A stretch of DNA of 64,000 bases from Actinokineospora baliensis (GCF_016907695.1 NZ_JAFBCK010000001.1:2969001-3033000); one strand, 5' to 3'; shown: positions 43,170 through 52,301, counted from the stretch's first letter. Translations and numbers: made by a program. The notes: a model not told the origin generated them from the letters alone.

Positions 43170-43673
43170 TCAGGCGCTGGCGGCCAACCGGCGCGCGAAG
43201 TGCCGGACCGGGCGGCGGCGCGGCGGGGTGGTGCGCAGCAGCGCGGTGAACGCGGCGCCGACCCGGGTGATCTCCGCCCTGGCGTCGGCGGGCCCGGCCA
43301 GGCCCGCGGCCAGTGCCAGCATCCGCTGCTCGCCCTCCAGGCCGGGTCGCAGCACCTCGGGGCTGGCGGTGGTGTGCGCGTCGAGGACCGCGCGCAGCAG
43401 TGCGTGCTCGGTGGCGGTGTCCAGCCACGCCCGGGTGACCGCGTCGACCAGGTCGACACCCGGCTCGCGCTCGGCGTCGGACTGGGCCAGGCCCACGCGG
43501 CCGGTGAGCTTGAGCGTCCAGCGGTACTGCAGCGCGAGCAGCACCTGCCCCGGGCTGTCGAACAGGTCGGCGACCTCGCCGGTGAACGGGATGGCGCCAC
43601 CCGGGTTGTGCCTGAGGTGTTCGAGCACGCCGTCGAGCGCGGCGTGCCTGCGGTGGTAGTCGGACCAGCTCAT
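43170..43673 (-). CDS. Conserved small protein of unknown function, TetR-regulated
   Basis: 167 aa; ATG at 43673 with GGGGAGG upstream. It looks entirely helical with no signal peptide: SWSDYHRRHAALDGVLEHL at the start and a basic tail (TTPPRRRPVRHFARRL). I do not recognise a family. It is the first gene behind the operator cluster 43715-43774 and is followed 59 bases later by the SDR gene. A palindrome CTACCC-GA-GGGTAG lies in that gap (43134-43147). Confidence 0.65.
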   Translation of the reverse strand: MSWSDYHRRHAALDGVLEHLRHNPGGAIPFTGEVADLFDSPGQVLLALQYRWTLKLTGRVGLAQSDAEREPGVDLVDAVTRAWLDTATEHALLRAVLDAHTTASPEVLRPGLEGEQRMLALAAGLAGPADARAEITRVGAAFTALLRTTPPRRRPVRHFARRLAASA

Positions 43674-43714
43674 CGTGACCTCCCCGGACCCGCGTACATA
43701 CCACCGGTCTTCGG

Positions 43715-43774
43715 CATACCGTCGGTATGAACCAGGACGCGCCCAACGTACCACGGGTACGTACCGTCGGTATG
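43715..43774. promoter_or_regulatory. Three palindromic operators between the SDR operon and tetR
   Basis: Three 15-base palindromes of one type: CATACC-GTC-GGTATG (43715-43729), CGTACC-ACG-GGTACG (43747-43761) and CGTACC-GTC-GGTATG (43760-43774); the last two overlap by two bases. A weaker half site lies at 43697-43708. The right-hand pair covers the -35 region of tetR and the left one the promoter region of the divergent operon, as expected for a TetR repressor controlling both itself and its neighbours. Confidence 0.75.
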
Positions 43775-43788
43775 TCCTGCGGATGACC

Positions 43789-43794
43789 TAGGGT
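43789..43794 (+). promoter_or_regulatory. -10 box of tetR, leaderless
   Basis: TAGGGT ends seven bases before the GTG at 43801, so transcription should begin at the start codon. The operators lie immediately upstream. Confidence 0.5.
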
Positions 43795-43800
43795 GTGAGC

Positions 43801-44439
43801 GTGCCGACAGCCCGACCCCGCCGGGAGGACTACAGCGAGTCGACCAGGAAGGCGCTGGTCGACTCCGCCGTGGTGCTGTTCACCAAGCAGGGCTACGCCG
43901 CCACCTCCCTCGACGCCATCGCCCGCCGCGCGCGGGTCACCAAGGGCGCGCTCTACCACCACTTCAGCGGCAAGCAGGCCGTGTTCGAGGCCGCCTTCGG
44001 CGCCGTGGAGAAAGCCGTCCTGGCCCGCCTCGGCGAGGTCGTCACCGGCCCCGGCAGCCCGTGGGACCGCGCGGTCAGCGGCCTGCAGGCCTACGTCCAG
44101 GTCTGCCTGGAGCCGTCCTACCAGCGCATCGCCATCCACGAGGGCCCGGTCGTGATGGGCTGGGAGCGCTGGCGCGAGGCCGAGGAGCACTTCAGCTTCG
44201 GGCTGGTCAAGGCCGCCATCGAAGCCCTCATCACGGCGGGCGAGATCGACGACCTGCCGGTCGAGGTCACCGCCAGGATCCTCTTCGGCGCCCTGCAGAC
44301 CGGGGCGGCCATCATCGCGGGCGCCGACGACCCCAGGCAGGCGGGCGCCGAGGTGTCGCAGACGATCATCAGGGTTCTGGAGGGCATGCGGGTGCGGCGT
44401 CCCAGTTGCGCCGCCTGCGGAACCGAACCCGCCCCCTAG
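43801..44439 (+). CDS. TetR/AcrR-family repressor
   Basis: 212 aa. GTG at 43801 is chosen because a -10 box places the transcript start there; GTG at 43795 would add two residues. The DNA-binding domain is LVDSAVVLFTKQGYAATSLD followed by AIARRARVTKGALYHHFSGK (helix-turn-helix, residues about 30-60). The ligand domain has the 'GWERWREAEEHFSFGLVKAAI' region and TARILFGALQTGAAIIA. The two overlapping operators next to its start suggest autorepression; the inducer is unknown. Its TAG stop overlaps a possible -10 box (TAGGAT, 44437-44442) of the first paralogue. Confidence 0.92.
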   Translation: MPTARPRREDYSESTRKALVDSAVVLFTKQGYAATSLDAIARRARVTKGALYHHFSGKQAVFEAAFGAVEKAVLARLGEVVTGPGSPWDRAVSGLQAYVQVCLEPSYQRIAIHEGPVVMGWERWREAEEHFSFGLVKAAIEALITAGEIDDLPVEVTARILFGALQTGAAIIAGADDPRQAGAEVSQTIIRVLEGMRVRRPSCAACGTEPAP

Positions 44440-44479
44440 GATCACCGCCGGTAGCGGCGGATGGCCCTTGGGGGAGACC

Positions 44480-45493
44480 GTGATCGAGCCTGTGCTGGAG
44501 CGGCCGGTGTTGGCCGACCCGACCACCGACCTCTTAGTGCGTTTGCGGCCAAGGGCCGAGCGGGAGGTACTGCGCTCGCCGGTGTTCCTTACGGTCCTTC
44601 TAGCGGCACTGACCGTCTTCATCGTGATGTACGGGAACATCCTGTTGGCCGTACTGCCTGGCGTCTTCTGCCTGCTGAACCTGGGGGTCTTGTCCTACCT
44701 GTGGTCATTGGTGCGGTCGAGCAGGCGCGGCGCTGCTTTGCTCGTCGACGCTTACTGGCGTCCGACCGAAGTGACTGTGCTGCGGGGAAGCAGCATCAGC
44801 ACGGATCTGTCCACGCCCTCTGGGGCACTGCGAGTGCTGGGGCTGTCCACAGCGCACCGACCAGTCCTGCGCCGCACTGGCCGCGCTTGGATCGTCGGCC
44901 CTGATAGCTCTGGCGACGCCGCGGTGCGGATCGAGGGCTCTTTTGAGGCGTACCCGGCGGTCCGGTTGGCCAAGGCGCCCGCACCAGGCCCGGTCCCGAA
45001 AGCCGAGACCACCGACCCGACCCTGCTCTGGGCGAAGAACCTGTCCGCCCGGGCGTGGCTCCTCGCTTCGCCTGCGGTGGGCCTGCTGGTGGGGGTCCTG
45101 GCATTTGTGGCCGACGTCGACCTGCTGGTGCTGCTGGTCATCACCCTCGTCGTGGTGTTGGGCCTCGCGCTGGGCCAGGTGAAGAACCTGCACCGGTGGA
45201 TCGACCGCAAGCTCCCGAGGCTGGTCGCGGCAGGAGGCTGGGTGGCTGCGGGAGCGACCCTCTCGCCGTGGACGCCGCGGGTTGACTCCTCGGCGGAGAC
45301 GAGCGTGGCGCTGCGGTTGGACAGCGGTGTGGTCGCGACCGTGGCCCTGCCCAACGCGCTCACCGACCTGCTCGGCGCCATCGTCGACACCGGGGGTGTG
45401 TGGGTGGCGGGAACGATTGCTCCCGGCAACACCGTCGCTGTCGGGTTTCCCGGGTATCCACTGGTGGCCGCGGGGACGGTGCTGCCGGGCTGA
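44480..45493 (+). CDS. Paralogue 1 of an undescribed four-helix membrane family
   Basis: 337 aa; GTG at 44480 behind GGGGGAG. The layout is shared by all members. An N-terminal motif reads VLADPTTDLLV. Helices 1-2 cover about residues 33-80. Soluble domain A starts with VTVLRGSS and contains LRVLGLSTAHRPVLRRTG and RIEGSFEAYPA. Helices 3-4 cover about 185-230. Domain B begins RLVAAGGWVAAGATLSPWTP and ends VAVGFPGYPLVAAGT. Both soluble domains face the same side, probably the cytoplasm, given short loops and Arg-rich flanks. I know no named family. The four genes share leader sequence as well as protein, so they are tandem duplicates. Confidence 0.7.
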   Translation: MIEPVLERPVLADPTTDLLVRLRPRAEREVLRSPVFLTVLLAALTVFIVMYGNILLAVLPGVFCLLNLGVLSYLWSLVRSSRRGAALLVDAYWRPTEVTVLRGSSISTDLSTPSGALRVLGLSTAHRPVLRRTGRAWIVGPDSSGDAAVRIEGSFEAYPAVRLAKAPAPGPVPKAETTDPTLLWAKNLSARAWLLASPAVGLLVGVLAFVADVDLLVLLVITLVVVLGLALGQVKNLHRWIDRKLPRLVAAGGWVAAGATLSPWTPRVDSSAETSVALRLDSGVVATVALPNALTDLLGAIVDTGGVWVAGTIAPGNTVAVGFPGYPLVAAGTVLPG

Positions 45494-45551
45494 GGCGGGT
45501 GGCGGTCTACAGTCACCGCGCTGTTGCTCGACGACTACCTGGGGGTAGCCC

Positions 45552-46586
45552 GTGTTGACCGAACCCGCGCCGGACCAACCCGTCCTGGCCGATCCGACCA
45601 CCGCCGCGCTGGTCGCTTTGAATGACCGGCCGTGGTCGAGGTTGCGCCCGTTCGTCACCGCCGGGGTCCTGGTTGCCCTCGCCGTGGCGGTCGACCAGTG
45701 GTGGGGCAGTGATCCGCTGGTACTGCTGTTCGTGTTGGGCGCCGGGCTCAACGTGATCGCGGGCAGCCACCTCCTGCGCCTGCACCGGCTGAACCGGGCC
45801 GCCGCGGGGATGCTCGCCACAACACCGTGGATCCCGGTGGAGGCCCAGATCCTGCGCGGCGCCTCCGGGATCACCGACCTGCGGGTGCAACGCGAGGACG
45901 GCGTGCTCGCGCTGCGGGTGTTCCTGCTCACCGCCCCGCACCGGGTGGTGCTGCGGCGCACGGGCAAGGTGTGGATAGCCGGGCCGAACTTCGACGGCGT
46001 GGCCGCGGTGCGGGTCGAAGGTTCACACATGGCCTGGCCCGCCCGGCTGCTACCCGACCTCCCGGAACAACGCCCCACCAGCCGCGGCGACCAGGTCGAG
46101 CCCACCGCGGCCATGGCGGCGGCCCTGCGCAAGCGGGTCAACGCCCACCTCGTCTCCGTGCCGGTGGTGTTGGTCGTCGCGTACCTCATCGCGACCTCCC
46201 AGGGTGTGTTCGAGCCGCTGGTGTTCGCCAGCTCAGCGATAGCCGGACTCGTGGTCGCCGGTGCCGCGGTGTACCGAACGCGCCACCGGTTACCCGACCG
46301 CGCACTCCCCGGCCTGGTCGCCGCAGGTGGCTGGGTAGCCGCTTCGGCCACCGTCGACCCCTGGACCCCGCGCCCGGACGGCTCCGTGGAGGCCCGTGTC
46401 ACTCTGCGCCTGCCCGACGGCCCTGCGGCGGTAGTGCTGCTGCGCAGCGCGTCAATCGACCTGCTGGGAACCATCGGCGAGACCGGCGGGGTGTGGGTGA
46501 CCGGTTCGGTGGTCCCCGGTGGGGTGGTCGCGGTCGGATTCCCGGAGTATCCGCTGGTAGCGGCTGGGAGCGTGCTCTCGCTTTGA
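45552..46586 (+). CDS. Paralogue 2 of the four-helix membrane family
   Basis: 344 aa from GTG at 45552, preceded by CTGGGGGTAGCCC, nearly the same leader as paralogue 3. Same order of parts: VLADPTTAALVAL, two helices, domain A with WIPVEAQILRGASGITDL and VVLRRTGKVWIAGPN, two helices, then LVAAGGWVAASATVDPWTPR and VAVGFPEYPLVAAGS. TACAGT at 45508-45513 may be its own -10 box. Gap to paralogue 1 is 58 bases. Confidence 0.7.
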   Translation: MLTEPAPDQPVLADPTTAALVALNDRPWSRLRPFVTAGVLVALAVAVDQWWGSDPLVLLFVLGAGLNVIAGSHLLRLHRLNRAAAGMLATTPWIPVEAQILRGASGITDLRVQREDGVLALRVFLLTAPHRVVLRRTGKVWIAGPNFDGVAAVRVEGSHMAWPARLLPDLPEQRPTSRGDQVEPTAAMAAALRKRVNAHLVSVPVVLVVAYLIATSQGVFEPLVFASSAIAGLVVAGAAVYRTRHRLPDRALPGLVAAGGWVAASATVDPWTPRPDGSVEARVTLRLPDGPAAVVLLRSASIDLLGTIGETGGVWVTGSVVPGGVVAVGFPEYPLVAAGSVLSL

Positions 46587-46653
46587 CGGCGGGCGGCGGT
46601 TACAGTGTCCGCCGTTCGGGGGAATGCCCCGTCATCCTTCTGGGGGTAGCTCC

Positions 46654-47673
46654 GTGCTCGACCCTGTTGTCGGCCAGCCTGCGTTGGCTGACCCGACCAC
46701 CGCCGCTCTGCACGTCGCGCGGCGTTCGCTGGACCGGCGCAAGGTCGGCCCCCTCATCGGCGTCTTGGTCGCGGTCTTCGGCGCCTGGTACGTCTCCCGC
46801 ACGCTGGACAGCGCACTGCTGTTCGGCCTGTTCCTGCTGTTGGCGGCGGTGAACCTCGGGGTGGCCTGCTACGCGCTGCGTGCCCGCCAGTTGTCCCTGC
46901 GCGCCGTCGGCCTGCTCGGCGAGCGGTCGTGGATCCCGGTCGACGTTGAGGTCTTGCGCGGTACCACCGGGATCACCGATGTTCTCGCCGACGGCGCCGC
47001 GCTGCGCGTGTTGTCGCTCACGGCCGCACACCGGGCTGTCTTGCGGCGGACCGGCCGAGCCTGGGTGGTCGGTCCGACCGCAGACGGGGTGGCGGCGCTG
47101 CGGGTGGAGGGTTCGCACGAGGCGTGGCCCGCGCGGGTGCTGCCGACCGCGCCCGCGCGGCGACCGGCGCCCAGCACAGATGTCGTCGAGCCCACCCTTC
47201 GCGCGGCGGAGGTACGGGCCAGGCGGGCGAAGGCGCTCCTGTTCTTCCCGGCGGTGCTGGTCGTCTACGCCGTGTACGTGGCGACCCTCTTCGGCGGTTT
47301 TCAGTGGTACCTCTTCATCGCCGGGATGTCCGGACCCCTGATGGCCCTGGTCTTGGTGGTCCTGTTTCGCCACCGCCTGCCCGACCGGCGGTTGCCTGCC
47401 CTCGTTCGCGCGGGTGACTGGGTCCGCGCCGAGGTGACTGTCCACTCGCGAACCCCGCGCAGGGACGCGACCGCCGCGGCCAGCGCCACGCTCCGCCTCC
47501 CCGACGGCGCGACGGTCGCTGTCGTGGCGGGCAACGCCCATCTCGACCTGCTCGGCACCATCACCGAGACCGGCGCGGTCTGGGTGGCGGGCACTGTCGC
47601 CCTTGGACGGACGGTCGCGCTGGGATTCCCTGGGTATCCGCAGGTCGCGGCAGCGAAGGTCACCGGCAGCTGA
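46654..47673 (+). CDS. Paralogue 3 of the four-helix membrane family
   Basis: 339 aa; GTG at 46654 with CTGGGGGTAGC upstream, matching paralogue 2; an earlier in-frame start (46624) ignores that site. Contains ALADPTTAALHVA, WIPVDVEVLRGTTGITDV, AVLRRTGRAWVVGPT and the C-terminal VALGFPGYPQVAAAK. TACAGT at 46601-46606 repeats the promoter-like word of paralogue 2. Closest to paralogue 2 by eye. Confidence 0.7.
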   Translation: MLDPVVGQPALADPTTAALHVARRSLDRRKVGPLIGVLVAVFGAWYVSRTLDSALLFGLFLLLAAVNLGVACYALRARQLSLRAVGLLGERSWIPVDVEVLRGTTGITDVLADGAALRVLSLTAAHRAVLRRTGRAWVVGPTADGVAALRVEGSHEAWPARVLPTAPARRPAPSTDVVEPTLRAAEVRARRAKALLFFPAVLVVYAVYVATLFGGFQWYLFIAGMSGPLMALVLVVLFRHRLPDRRLPALVRAGDWVRAEVTVHSRTPRRDATAAASATLRLPDGATVAVVAGNAHLDLLGTITETGAVWVAGTVALGRTVALGFPGYPQVAAAKVTGS

Positions 47674-47719
47674 GCGTGCCGCGGCTAACGGACTGAGGCT
47701 GCGGAGCGATCATGAAAAC

Positions 47720-48745
47720 GTGCCTGTGATCGCCGAGAGCCCCGTCGCCGCGCCGGATCCGACCGTGCCCGCGGCCGCCGACCCGACGACAGTGATCCTC
47801 ATGTGGGTGCGGCACATGCGGCGCACCCACATGAAGTTCGCGGCCAGGCTCATGGTCGTGTTCGCCGTGTGGACCCTCTTCTCCAACCTGTTCCTGTCCA
47901 CTGTGGAGTTCAGCTACCGGTCCCTGCTCCTCCCTTTGCTCTACCTCGCCGCCGTCGCGTGGTTGTGGTCCCCGCTCGGCGTGAAGCCGTGGGAGAACCT
48001 GCCCACCGATGAGCTCCAGGCCAGGCCTTGGCGCCCTGTTGGTGCCCGCGTGCTGCGTGGTCGGCGGAAGATGGCCGTCATCGAGGTGCTCATCGGCGGT
48101 GAGCAGGTGGCGCTGGACGTCCGGATCGATCCGGCGCACCTGGCGATGGTCACCGACGCGGTGTGGCTCGTGCCCGTCGAGGGACCGTGGTTCATGGTGC
48201 GCGTGCCCGGCTCTCGGGAGCTGTTCTCCGCTAGGCGGGGCAAGGTGGTTCCGGTGGCCGAGCCCGCCGCGGTACCGGTCACCGAACGTTGGGCGCGGGT
48301 GCTGCGCGACCAGCTCACCTCGATCGCGGCTCAGTCCGCCTTCGGGGCGTGCTTGGCGGCGGCAACGGGGTTCGTGGTGTTCGGTTTCCAAGTGGCCGCT
48401 GCGGCATCGCTGGCCGTTGTGGTGATCTTCCTCCCCGCGCTGGCGTTGGGCCTGCGTCACCGGCTTCCCGACTTCCGCCTCCCCACCCTCGTCCGCGCCG
48501 CCGACTGGACCCGCGCCGACGCCGTGCTGTCCCCGTGGCGCTCACGCCGTGACGGCACCGCTGCCGTGACCGCCACGCTGACCCTCCCGGACGGCACCAC
48601 CCGCACCGCCACCATCCCCGCCGCGACCGTGGACCTCCTGGGCGCCGTGTTCGAGAGTTCGACCCTGTGGGTGGGCGGCCACACCGGCCGCGTCGCCGTG
48701 GGTTTCCCGGGTTATCCGCACGTCGCCTACGCGGACCTGTCGTGA
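47720..48745 (+). CDS. Paralogue 4 of the four-helix membrane family, divergent
   Basis: 341 aa; GTG at 47720 is taken because it gives the same length as its sisters, though GGAG is rather far (14 bases). The N-terminal AAADPTTVILMWV, the helix pairs and domain B (TLVRAADWTRADAVLSPWRS, VAVGFPGYPHVAYAD) are kept, while domain A has changed (ARVLRGRRKMAVIEVLIGGE). The 3' end GTGA starts the decayed fifth copy. Confidence 0.68.
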   Translation: MPVIAESPVAAPDPTVPAAADPTTVILMWVRHMRRTHMKFAARLMVVFAVWTLFSNLFLSTVEFSYRSLLLPLLYLAAVAWLWSPLGVKPWENLPTDELQARPWRPVGARVLRGRRKMAVIEVLIGGEQVALDVRIDPAHLAMVTDAVWLVPVEGPWFMVRVPGSRELFSARRGKVVPVAEPAAVPVTERWARVLRDQLTSIAAQSAFGACLAAATGFVVFGFQVAAAASLAVVVIFLPALALGLRHRLPDFRLPTLVRAADWTRADAVLSPWRSRRDGTAAVTATLTLPDGTTRTATIPAATVDLLGAVFESSTLWVGGHTGRVAVGFPGYPHVAYADLS

Positions 48746-49542
48746 GCCTTCCCGACTGCGTTGCCCCACCCTCTTGGGCGGCGCGCAGTTCTTCCTTTTC
48801 TGGGCGAGCGTGTACCTACTGGTCACCCGAGCCGACCTCGCTGGCTCCGATCCCCGGTCTTGGATCTTCCCGCTGCTCTGCGTCGTTGCGGCCACGTGGA
48901 CGCCGCTGGCGATCGGACCGTGGAAAGGGTCGTGATCACTGACAAACTCGAGGTTCCGCTGTGGTGCGAGATGGAGGCCTGTGTGCTGGCCCGGCGTGCT
49001 CGAGGTGGTCGTCGATGGCGAGCCGGAGGTGCTGCGCACTTGGGTGGACTTGGCGCACCTGGCGAGAATCACCGACACGGTGTGGCTGGTGCCAATCCGC
49101 AGGCCAAGCACGGCAAGGCGGTCCCGCTGTTGAGCTCGCCCCTGTTCCGGGTCACAGAGCAGTAGGCGCGTGTGCTGCGCGGTCGGGTCAACGCGAAGTT
49201 CGCGCGGGCACTCCTGGGGGCCGTGGTGATCGGAATCCCCACCTTGGCCGCCCTGTGGCGCCACCTCCTGCCCAACCTGCGCCTCCCCGCCGTCGCCACC
49301 TGGACCGAGGCCGACGCCGAGCTGTCCCCTTGGCGCGCCCGCCACGACGGCACCGCCCGCGCCACGGTCACCCTGACGCTCCCCGACGGGACCACCCGCA
49401 CCGCCACCCTGCCCGCCGCGCCCCTGGACCTCCTCGGCGCCATCACGGACAGCTCAACCCTCTGGGTCGGTGGCACCACCGGCCGCGTCGTCGTCGGATT
49501 CCCGGGGTACCCGCACACATCACCTACGCCGACCTGACGTGA
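48742..49542 (+). pseudogene. Decayed paralogue 5 of the four-helix membrane family
   Basis: Family parts appear in order but in different frames. A helix pair (FFLFWASVYLLVTRADLAG to PLAIGPWKGS, then a stop) is followed by a piece of domain A (VLEVVVDGEPEVLRTWVDLA and HLARITDTVWLVP) in another frame. A third frame (49172-49537) holds part of helices 3-4 and domain B, ending VVVGFPGYPH; a last shift would restore the YADL ending at 49542. At least three frameshifts make it non-functional. It most resembles paralogue 4, from which it probably arose. Confidence 0.75.
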
Positions 49543-49548
49543 GCGTGC

Positions 49549-50286
49549 CTAGTTCGGGGTGGCCAGTGCGAAGGTCACGCCGGGGCTGGTGGGCTCGGCT
49601 CGGCGGATCCAGTGCTCGGTGACGGGCAGTTTGCCGTCGAGGGCGTCGGGGATGGCGGTCTTCGCCAGTTCCAGGACCTCCGCCACGGTCACCGTGCGGC
49701 CCAGTTCCTCCGACAGCGAGGTCACACCCGCGTCGCGGATGCCGCAGGGGACGATGGTGTCGAAGGCGGACAGGTCGGCGTCGCAGTTGATCTGGAAGCC
49801 GTGCAGGGTCACGCCCCGCTGGACCCTGATGCCGATGGCGCCGATCTTGCGCTCGGGGCGGCCGTCGCCAGCGGGCAGCCAGACGCCGCTGCGGCCCTCG
49901 ACCCGGCCGGTGGGCAGGCCGAGGTGGGCGCACATGGCGATCAGGCCCTCCTCGAGGCGGCGGACGAAGTCGACGACGTCCACCGGGTCCGAGAGCTTGA
50001 TGATCGGGTAGCCGACCAGCTGCCCTGGGCCGTGCCAGGTGATCTTGCCGCCGCGGTCGATGTCGATGACCGTGGTGCCGTCGGTGGGGCGTTCCTCGGG
50101 GGTGGTGCGCTTGCCCGCGGTGAATACCGAGGGGTGCTCCAGCAGCAGCAGGGTGTCCTCGCCGGTGCCGTCCGCGCGGGCGTCGACCAGGTCGCGCTGC
50201 ACGGCCCAGGCCTCGTGGTAGTCGATCGTGCCGACTTCGCGCACCGAGACCGGGTGGGTGTCGGCGCGGCAGGAGAAGGTGCTCAC
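49549..50286 (-). CDS. lipB: Lipoyl(octanoyl) transferase
   Basis: 245 aa; GTG at 50286 overlaps the stop of the PAP2 gene (GTGA). Family signatures: [33 protein letters not shown], the catalytic lysine in [11 protein letters not shown] and the catalytic cysteine in [15 protein letters not shown]. It moves octanoate from ACP (for example AcpP here) to the lipoyl domains of E2 and related proteins, the substrate for LipA. Confidence 0.96.
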   Translation of the reverse strand: MSTFSCRADTHPVSVREVGTIDYHEAWAVQRDLVDARADGTGEDTLLLLEHPSVFTAGKRTTPEERPTDGTTVIDIDRGGKITWHGPGQLVGYPIIKLSDPVDVVDFVRRLEEGLIAMCAHLGLPTGRVEGRSGVWLPAGDGRPERKIGAIGIRVQRGVTLHGFQINCDADLSAFDTIVPCGIRDAGVTSLSEELGRTVTVAEVLELAKTAIPDALDGKLPVTEHWIRRAEPTSPGVTFALATPN

Positions 50287-50891
50287 CCCCCGAGGGTACG
50301 CGCGGGCAGCAGCCGCAGCGCGACCCCGGCCAGCAGCCCGACCGCCACCACACCCACCGTCGCGCCGACCACGTCGGTGAGCCAGTGCACGTCCAGCAGC
50401 ACCCGGCACAGCGCCGCCGCGGCGACCGCCAGCACGGTCACGACCACTACCAGTCGCAGCCGGTGCCCGGCCAGCCACGCGCACAGCACGACCGCGGTGA
50501 ACCCCACCGCCGCCACCGACACCACGTGCCCGCTGGGGAAGCTGAAGTCCGGGTAGTCGCGCGGCCTGGCCCGGTCGAACACCGGCTTGACCAGCGAGAC
50601 CGCCCGGCACACCGCCAGCAGCAGCACGCAGCGCAGCAGCAGCCCCATCAGCCGGGGTCTGCCCCGGTTCACCAGCGCCGCCACGATCAACCCCAGCGCC
50701 GCGACGACCGGCAGGACCGGCCCGAGCACCAGGCTGCCCACGTAGGCGATCCGCCCGGCGGTGCCCTGCCAGTCGGCACCGAGGGTGTCGGCGACCGCCG
50801 TGTCCACCGCGGGGGTCGCGTCGGAGACGATCTTGCCCAGGATGAAGAACAGACCGAGCAGCAGCACGCCGAGCGCGGCGAGCCGCCTCAC
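50283..50891 (-). CDS. PAP2-family membrane phosphatase
   Basis: 202 aa; GTG at 50891 overlaps the stop of the epimerase gene. Five or six helices carry the three phosphatase motifs: [14 protein letters not shown] and [14 protein letters not shown]. Such enzymes remove phosphate from lipid phosphates such as undecaprenyl diphosphate or phosphatidate, at the outer membrane face. It is inserted between two genes that are direct neighbours in Mycobacterium (Rv2216 and lipB). Confidence 0.88.
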   Translation of the reverse strand: MRRLAALGVLLLGLFFILGKIVSDATPAVDTAVADTLGADWQGTAGRIAYVGSLVLGPVLPVVAALGLIVAALVNRGRPRLMGLLLRCVLLLAVCRAVSLVKPVFDRARPRDYPDFSFPSGHVVSVAAVGFTAVVLCAWLAGHRLRLVVVVTVLAVAAAALCRVLLDVHWLTDVVGATVGVVAVGLLAGVALRLLPARTLGG

Positions 50892-51763
50892 CGAGCCTCC
50901 GTGGCCGCCAGGGCCTTGTCGATCGTGCCGTACCGGAAGTGGAAGCCGTTGTCCCGCAACACCTTCGGCTCCACCTGCTGGCTGCGCAGGATCTCGTCGG
51001 CGAACTCACCGGTCACCAGGCGCAGCGCGGCGCGCGGGACCGGCAGGATCGCGGCCCGGAACTTGGTCTTGGCGAAGGCGCGGGTGAACTCGGCGTTGGT
51101 GACCGGCGCGGGCCCGACCAGGTTCACCGGCCCGGCGATGTCGTTGCGCAGCAAGAAGGCCAAGGCCGCCACCTCGTCGTCCACGTGGATCCACGGCATG
51201 TACTGCTCGCCGCTGCCCAACCGACCGCCGATCCCGAGGAAGAACAACGGCCGCAACCGACCCAGCAGCCCGCCACGCGGCGAGAGCACCTGCGCAGAGC
51301 GCGCCAAAACCACCCGCGCCCCCTTCGCCGCCTCCGTCGCGGCTTCCCACCGCTGGCACAACTCGGCCAGGAAGCCCCCGCCCGCCGGGGTGGACTCATC
51401 GGCCGGACCGTCGGTGTCGCCGTAGTAGCCGACCGCGGAACCGTTGACCAGCACCGGGATCGAGTGCTCGGCGACCGCGGCGGCCAGCACCTCGGTCGGC
51501 TCGATCCGCGAGTCCAGCAGGACCTGCTTGCGCGCATGGCTCCACCGCCGGTCACCGATCCCGGCCCCGCACAGGTTCACCACCGCGTCCACCCCGGACA
51601 GCGCACCCTCGGCGATCACCCCCGCAGGCGGGTCCCAAGACCGTTCGTCGGGAGCCTGCGCGGGGCGCCGCACCAACCGCAACACCTCATCGCCGTCCGC
51701 GCGCAACCTGGCGACAAGAGCAGACCCAATAAGCCCGGAAGACCCGGCGACGAGTACGCGCAT
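50888..51763 (-). CDS. TIGR01777 family NAD-dependent epimerase-like protein
   Basis: 291 aa, ATG at 51763. The N-terminal cofactor loop is [18 protein letters not shown]; the middle [18 protein letters not shown] and [12 protein letters not shown] are the family's own signatures. The C-terminal DUF1731-like part ends [17 protein letters not shown]. Members resemble sugar epimerases but their substrate is not settled. The mycobacterial homologue Rv2216 also sits between lipB and the E2 gene. A 97-base direct repeat begins 18 bases upstream of the start. Confidence 0.9.
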   Translation of the reverse strand: MRVLVAGSSGLIGSALVARLRADGDEVLRLVRRPAQAPDERSWDPPAGVIAEGALSGVDAVVNLCGAGIGDRRWSHARKQVLLDSRIEPTEVLAAAVAEHSIPVLVNGSAVGYYGDTDGPADESTPAGGGFLAELCQRWEAATEAAKGARVVLARSAQVLSPRGGLLGRLRPLFFLGIGGRLGSGEQYMPWIHVDDEVAALAFLLRNDIAGPVNLVGPAPVTNAEFTRAFAKTKFRAAILPVPRAALRLVTGEFADEILRSQQVEPKVLRDNGFHFRYGTIDKALAATEAR

Positions 51764-51780
51764 GCCCTGATCGTCCCAAC

Positions 51781-51877
51781 CATCCCGCTCACCCGCACGC
51801 TCGGGTGATCACCCCCGGACGCGGTGGCCGGTGGTCCTGCCCTCCAGCAACGGCGAACGGCCGCCCCCGCAGTGGGA
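51781..51877. repeat. Direct repeat, left copy (contains half of the sucB terminator)
   Basis: About 93% identical by eye (seven or so differences, one a single-base indel) to 52189-52284. It ends in the left arm of the sucB terminator (51849-51865) and its loop; the right arm after it is degenerate. Confidence 0.8.
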
Positions 51878-51894
51878 GCGACCGTCGCGGGTGG

Positions 51895-52188
51895 GCAGGA
51901 CCTCGGGCCGATGTCGCCTCCGAGGGCGACCTCTGCAGTGGGTTCTCGACCGCGGCTAGGAATCGGCCTGCGCGGGCGCTATCGGCGAGGTGGTGGATGT
52001 CGGCGAGAGCGAGGTGCGCCGTCGCGCGGATGCTGATCGGCTCCGTCATCCCGCTCGGCGGCGTCGAGGTCCGAGCGCGGCCCGACCTCGACGTCGGCAT
52101 CGGCGACCGGCCCGCGTCGGCGCCGTCGACGAGGCGGTCGTTGGGTGAGTGCGGGGTGTCTCGTCGCGCGGATGCTGATCGGCTCCGC
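51895..52188 (-). pseudogene. Two decayed copies of the sucB 3' end
   Basis: Copy 1 (about 51895-52055) still reads ISIRATAHLALADIHHL and ARAGRFLAAVENPLQ where SucB ends [16 protein letters not shown] and [15 protein letters not shown]. Copy 2 (about 52095-52188) reads ISIRATRHPALTQ in the same direction and is shorter. The two copies share 36 of 37 bases at 52020-52056 and 52162-52198. Both carry frameshifts and stops; neither is a gene. Confidence 0.75.
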
Positions 52189-52284
52189 CATCCCGCTCAC
52201 CCGCACGCCCGGGTGATCACCCCGGACGCGGTGGTCGGTGGTCCCGCCCTCCCGCAACGGCGAACGGCCGCCCCCGTGGTGGGA
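52189..52284. repeat. Direct repeat, right copy (up to the sucB terminator loop)
   Basis: Partner of 51781-51877. This copy leads into the intact terminator of sucB. Confidence 0.8.
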
Positions 52285-52301
52285 GGCGGCCGTTCGCCGT
52301 T
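52256..52301 (-). terminator. Terminator of sucB
   Basis: A perfect 17-base stem (52256-52272 with 52285-52301) around a 12-base loop, nine bases past the stop codon. A half-decayed copy lies at 51849-51893. Confidence 0.85.

Noticed and set aside
49172..49537. A 121-codon frame as an independent small membrane protein
   Set aside because: It is the domain-B end of the fifth, frameshifted paralogue; upstream parts of the same gene lie in other frames and it has no ribosome site.
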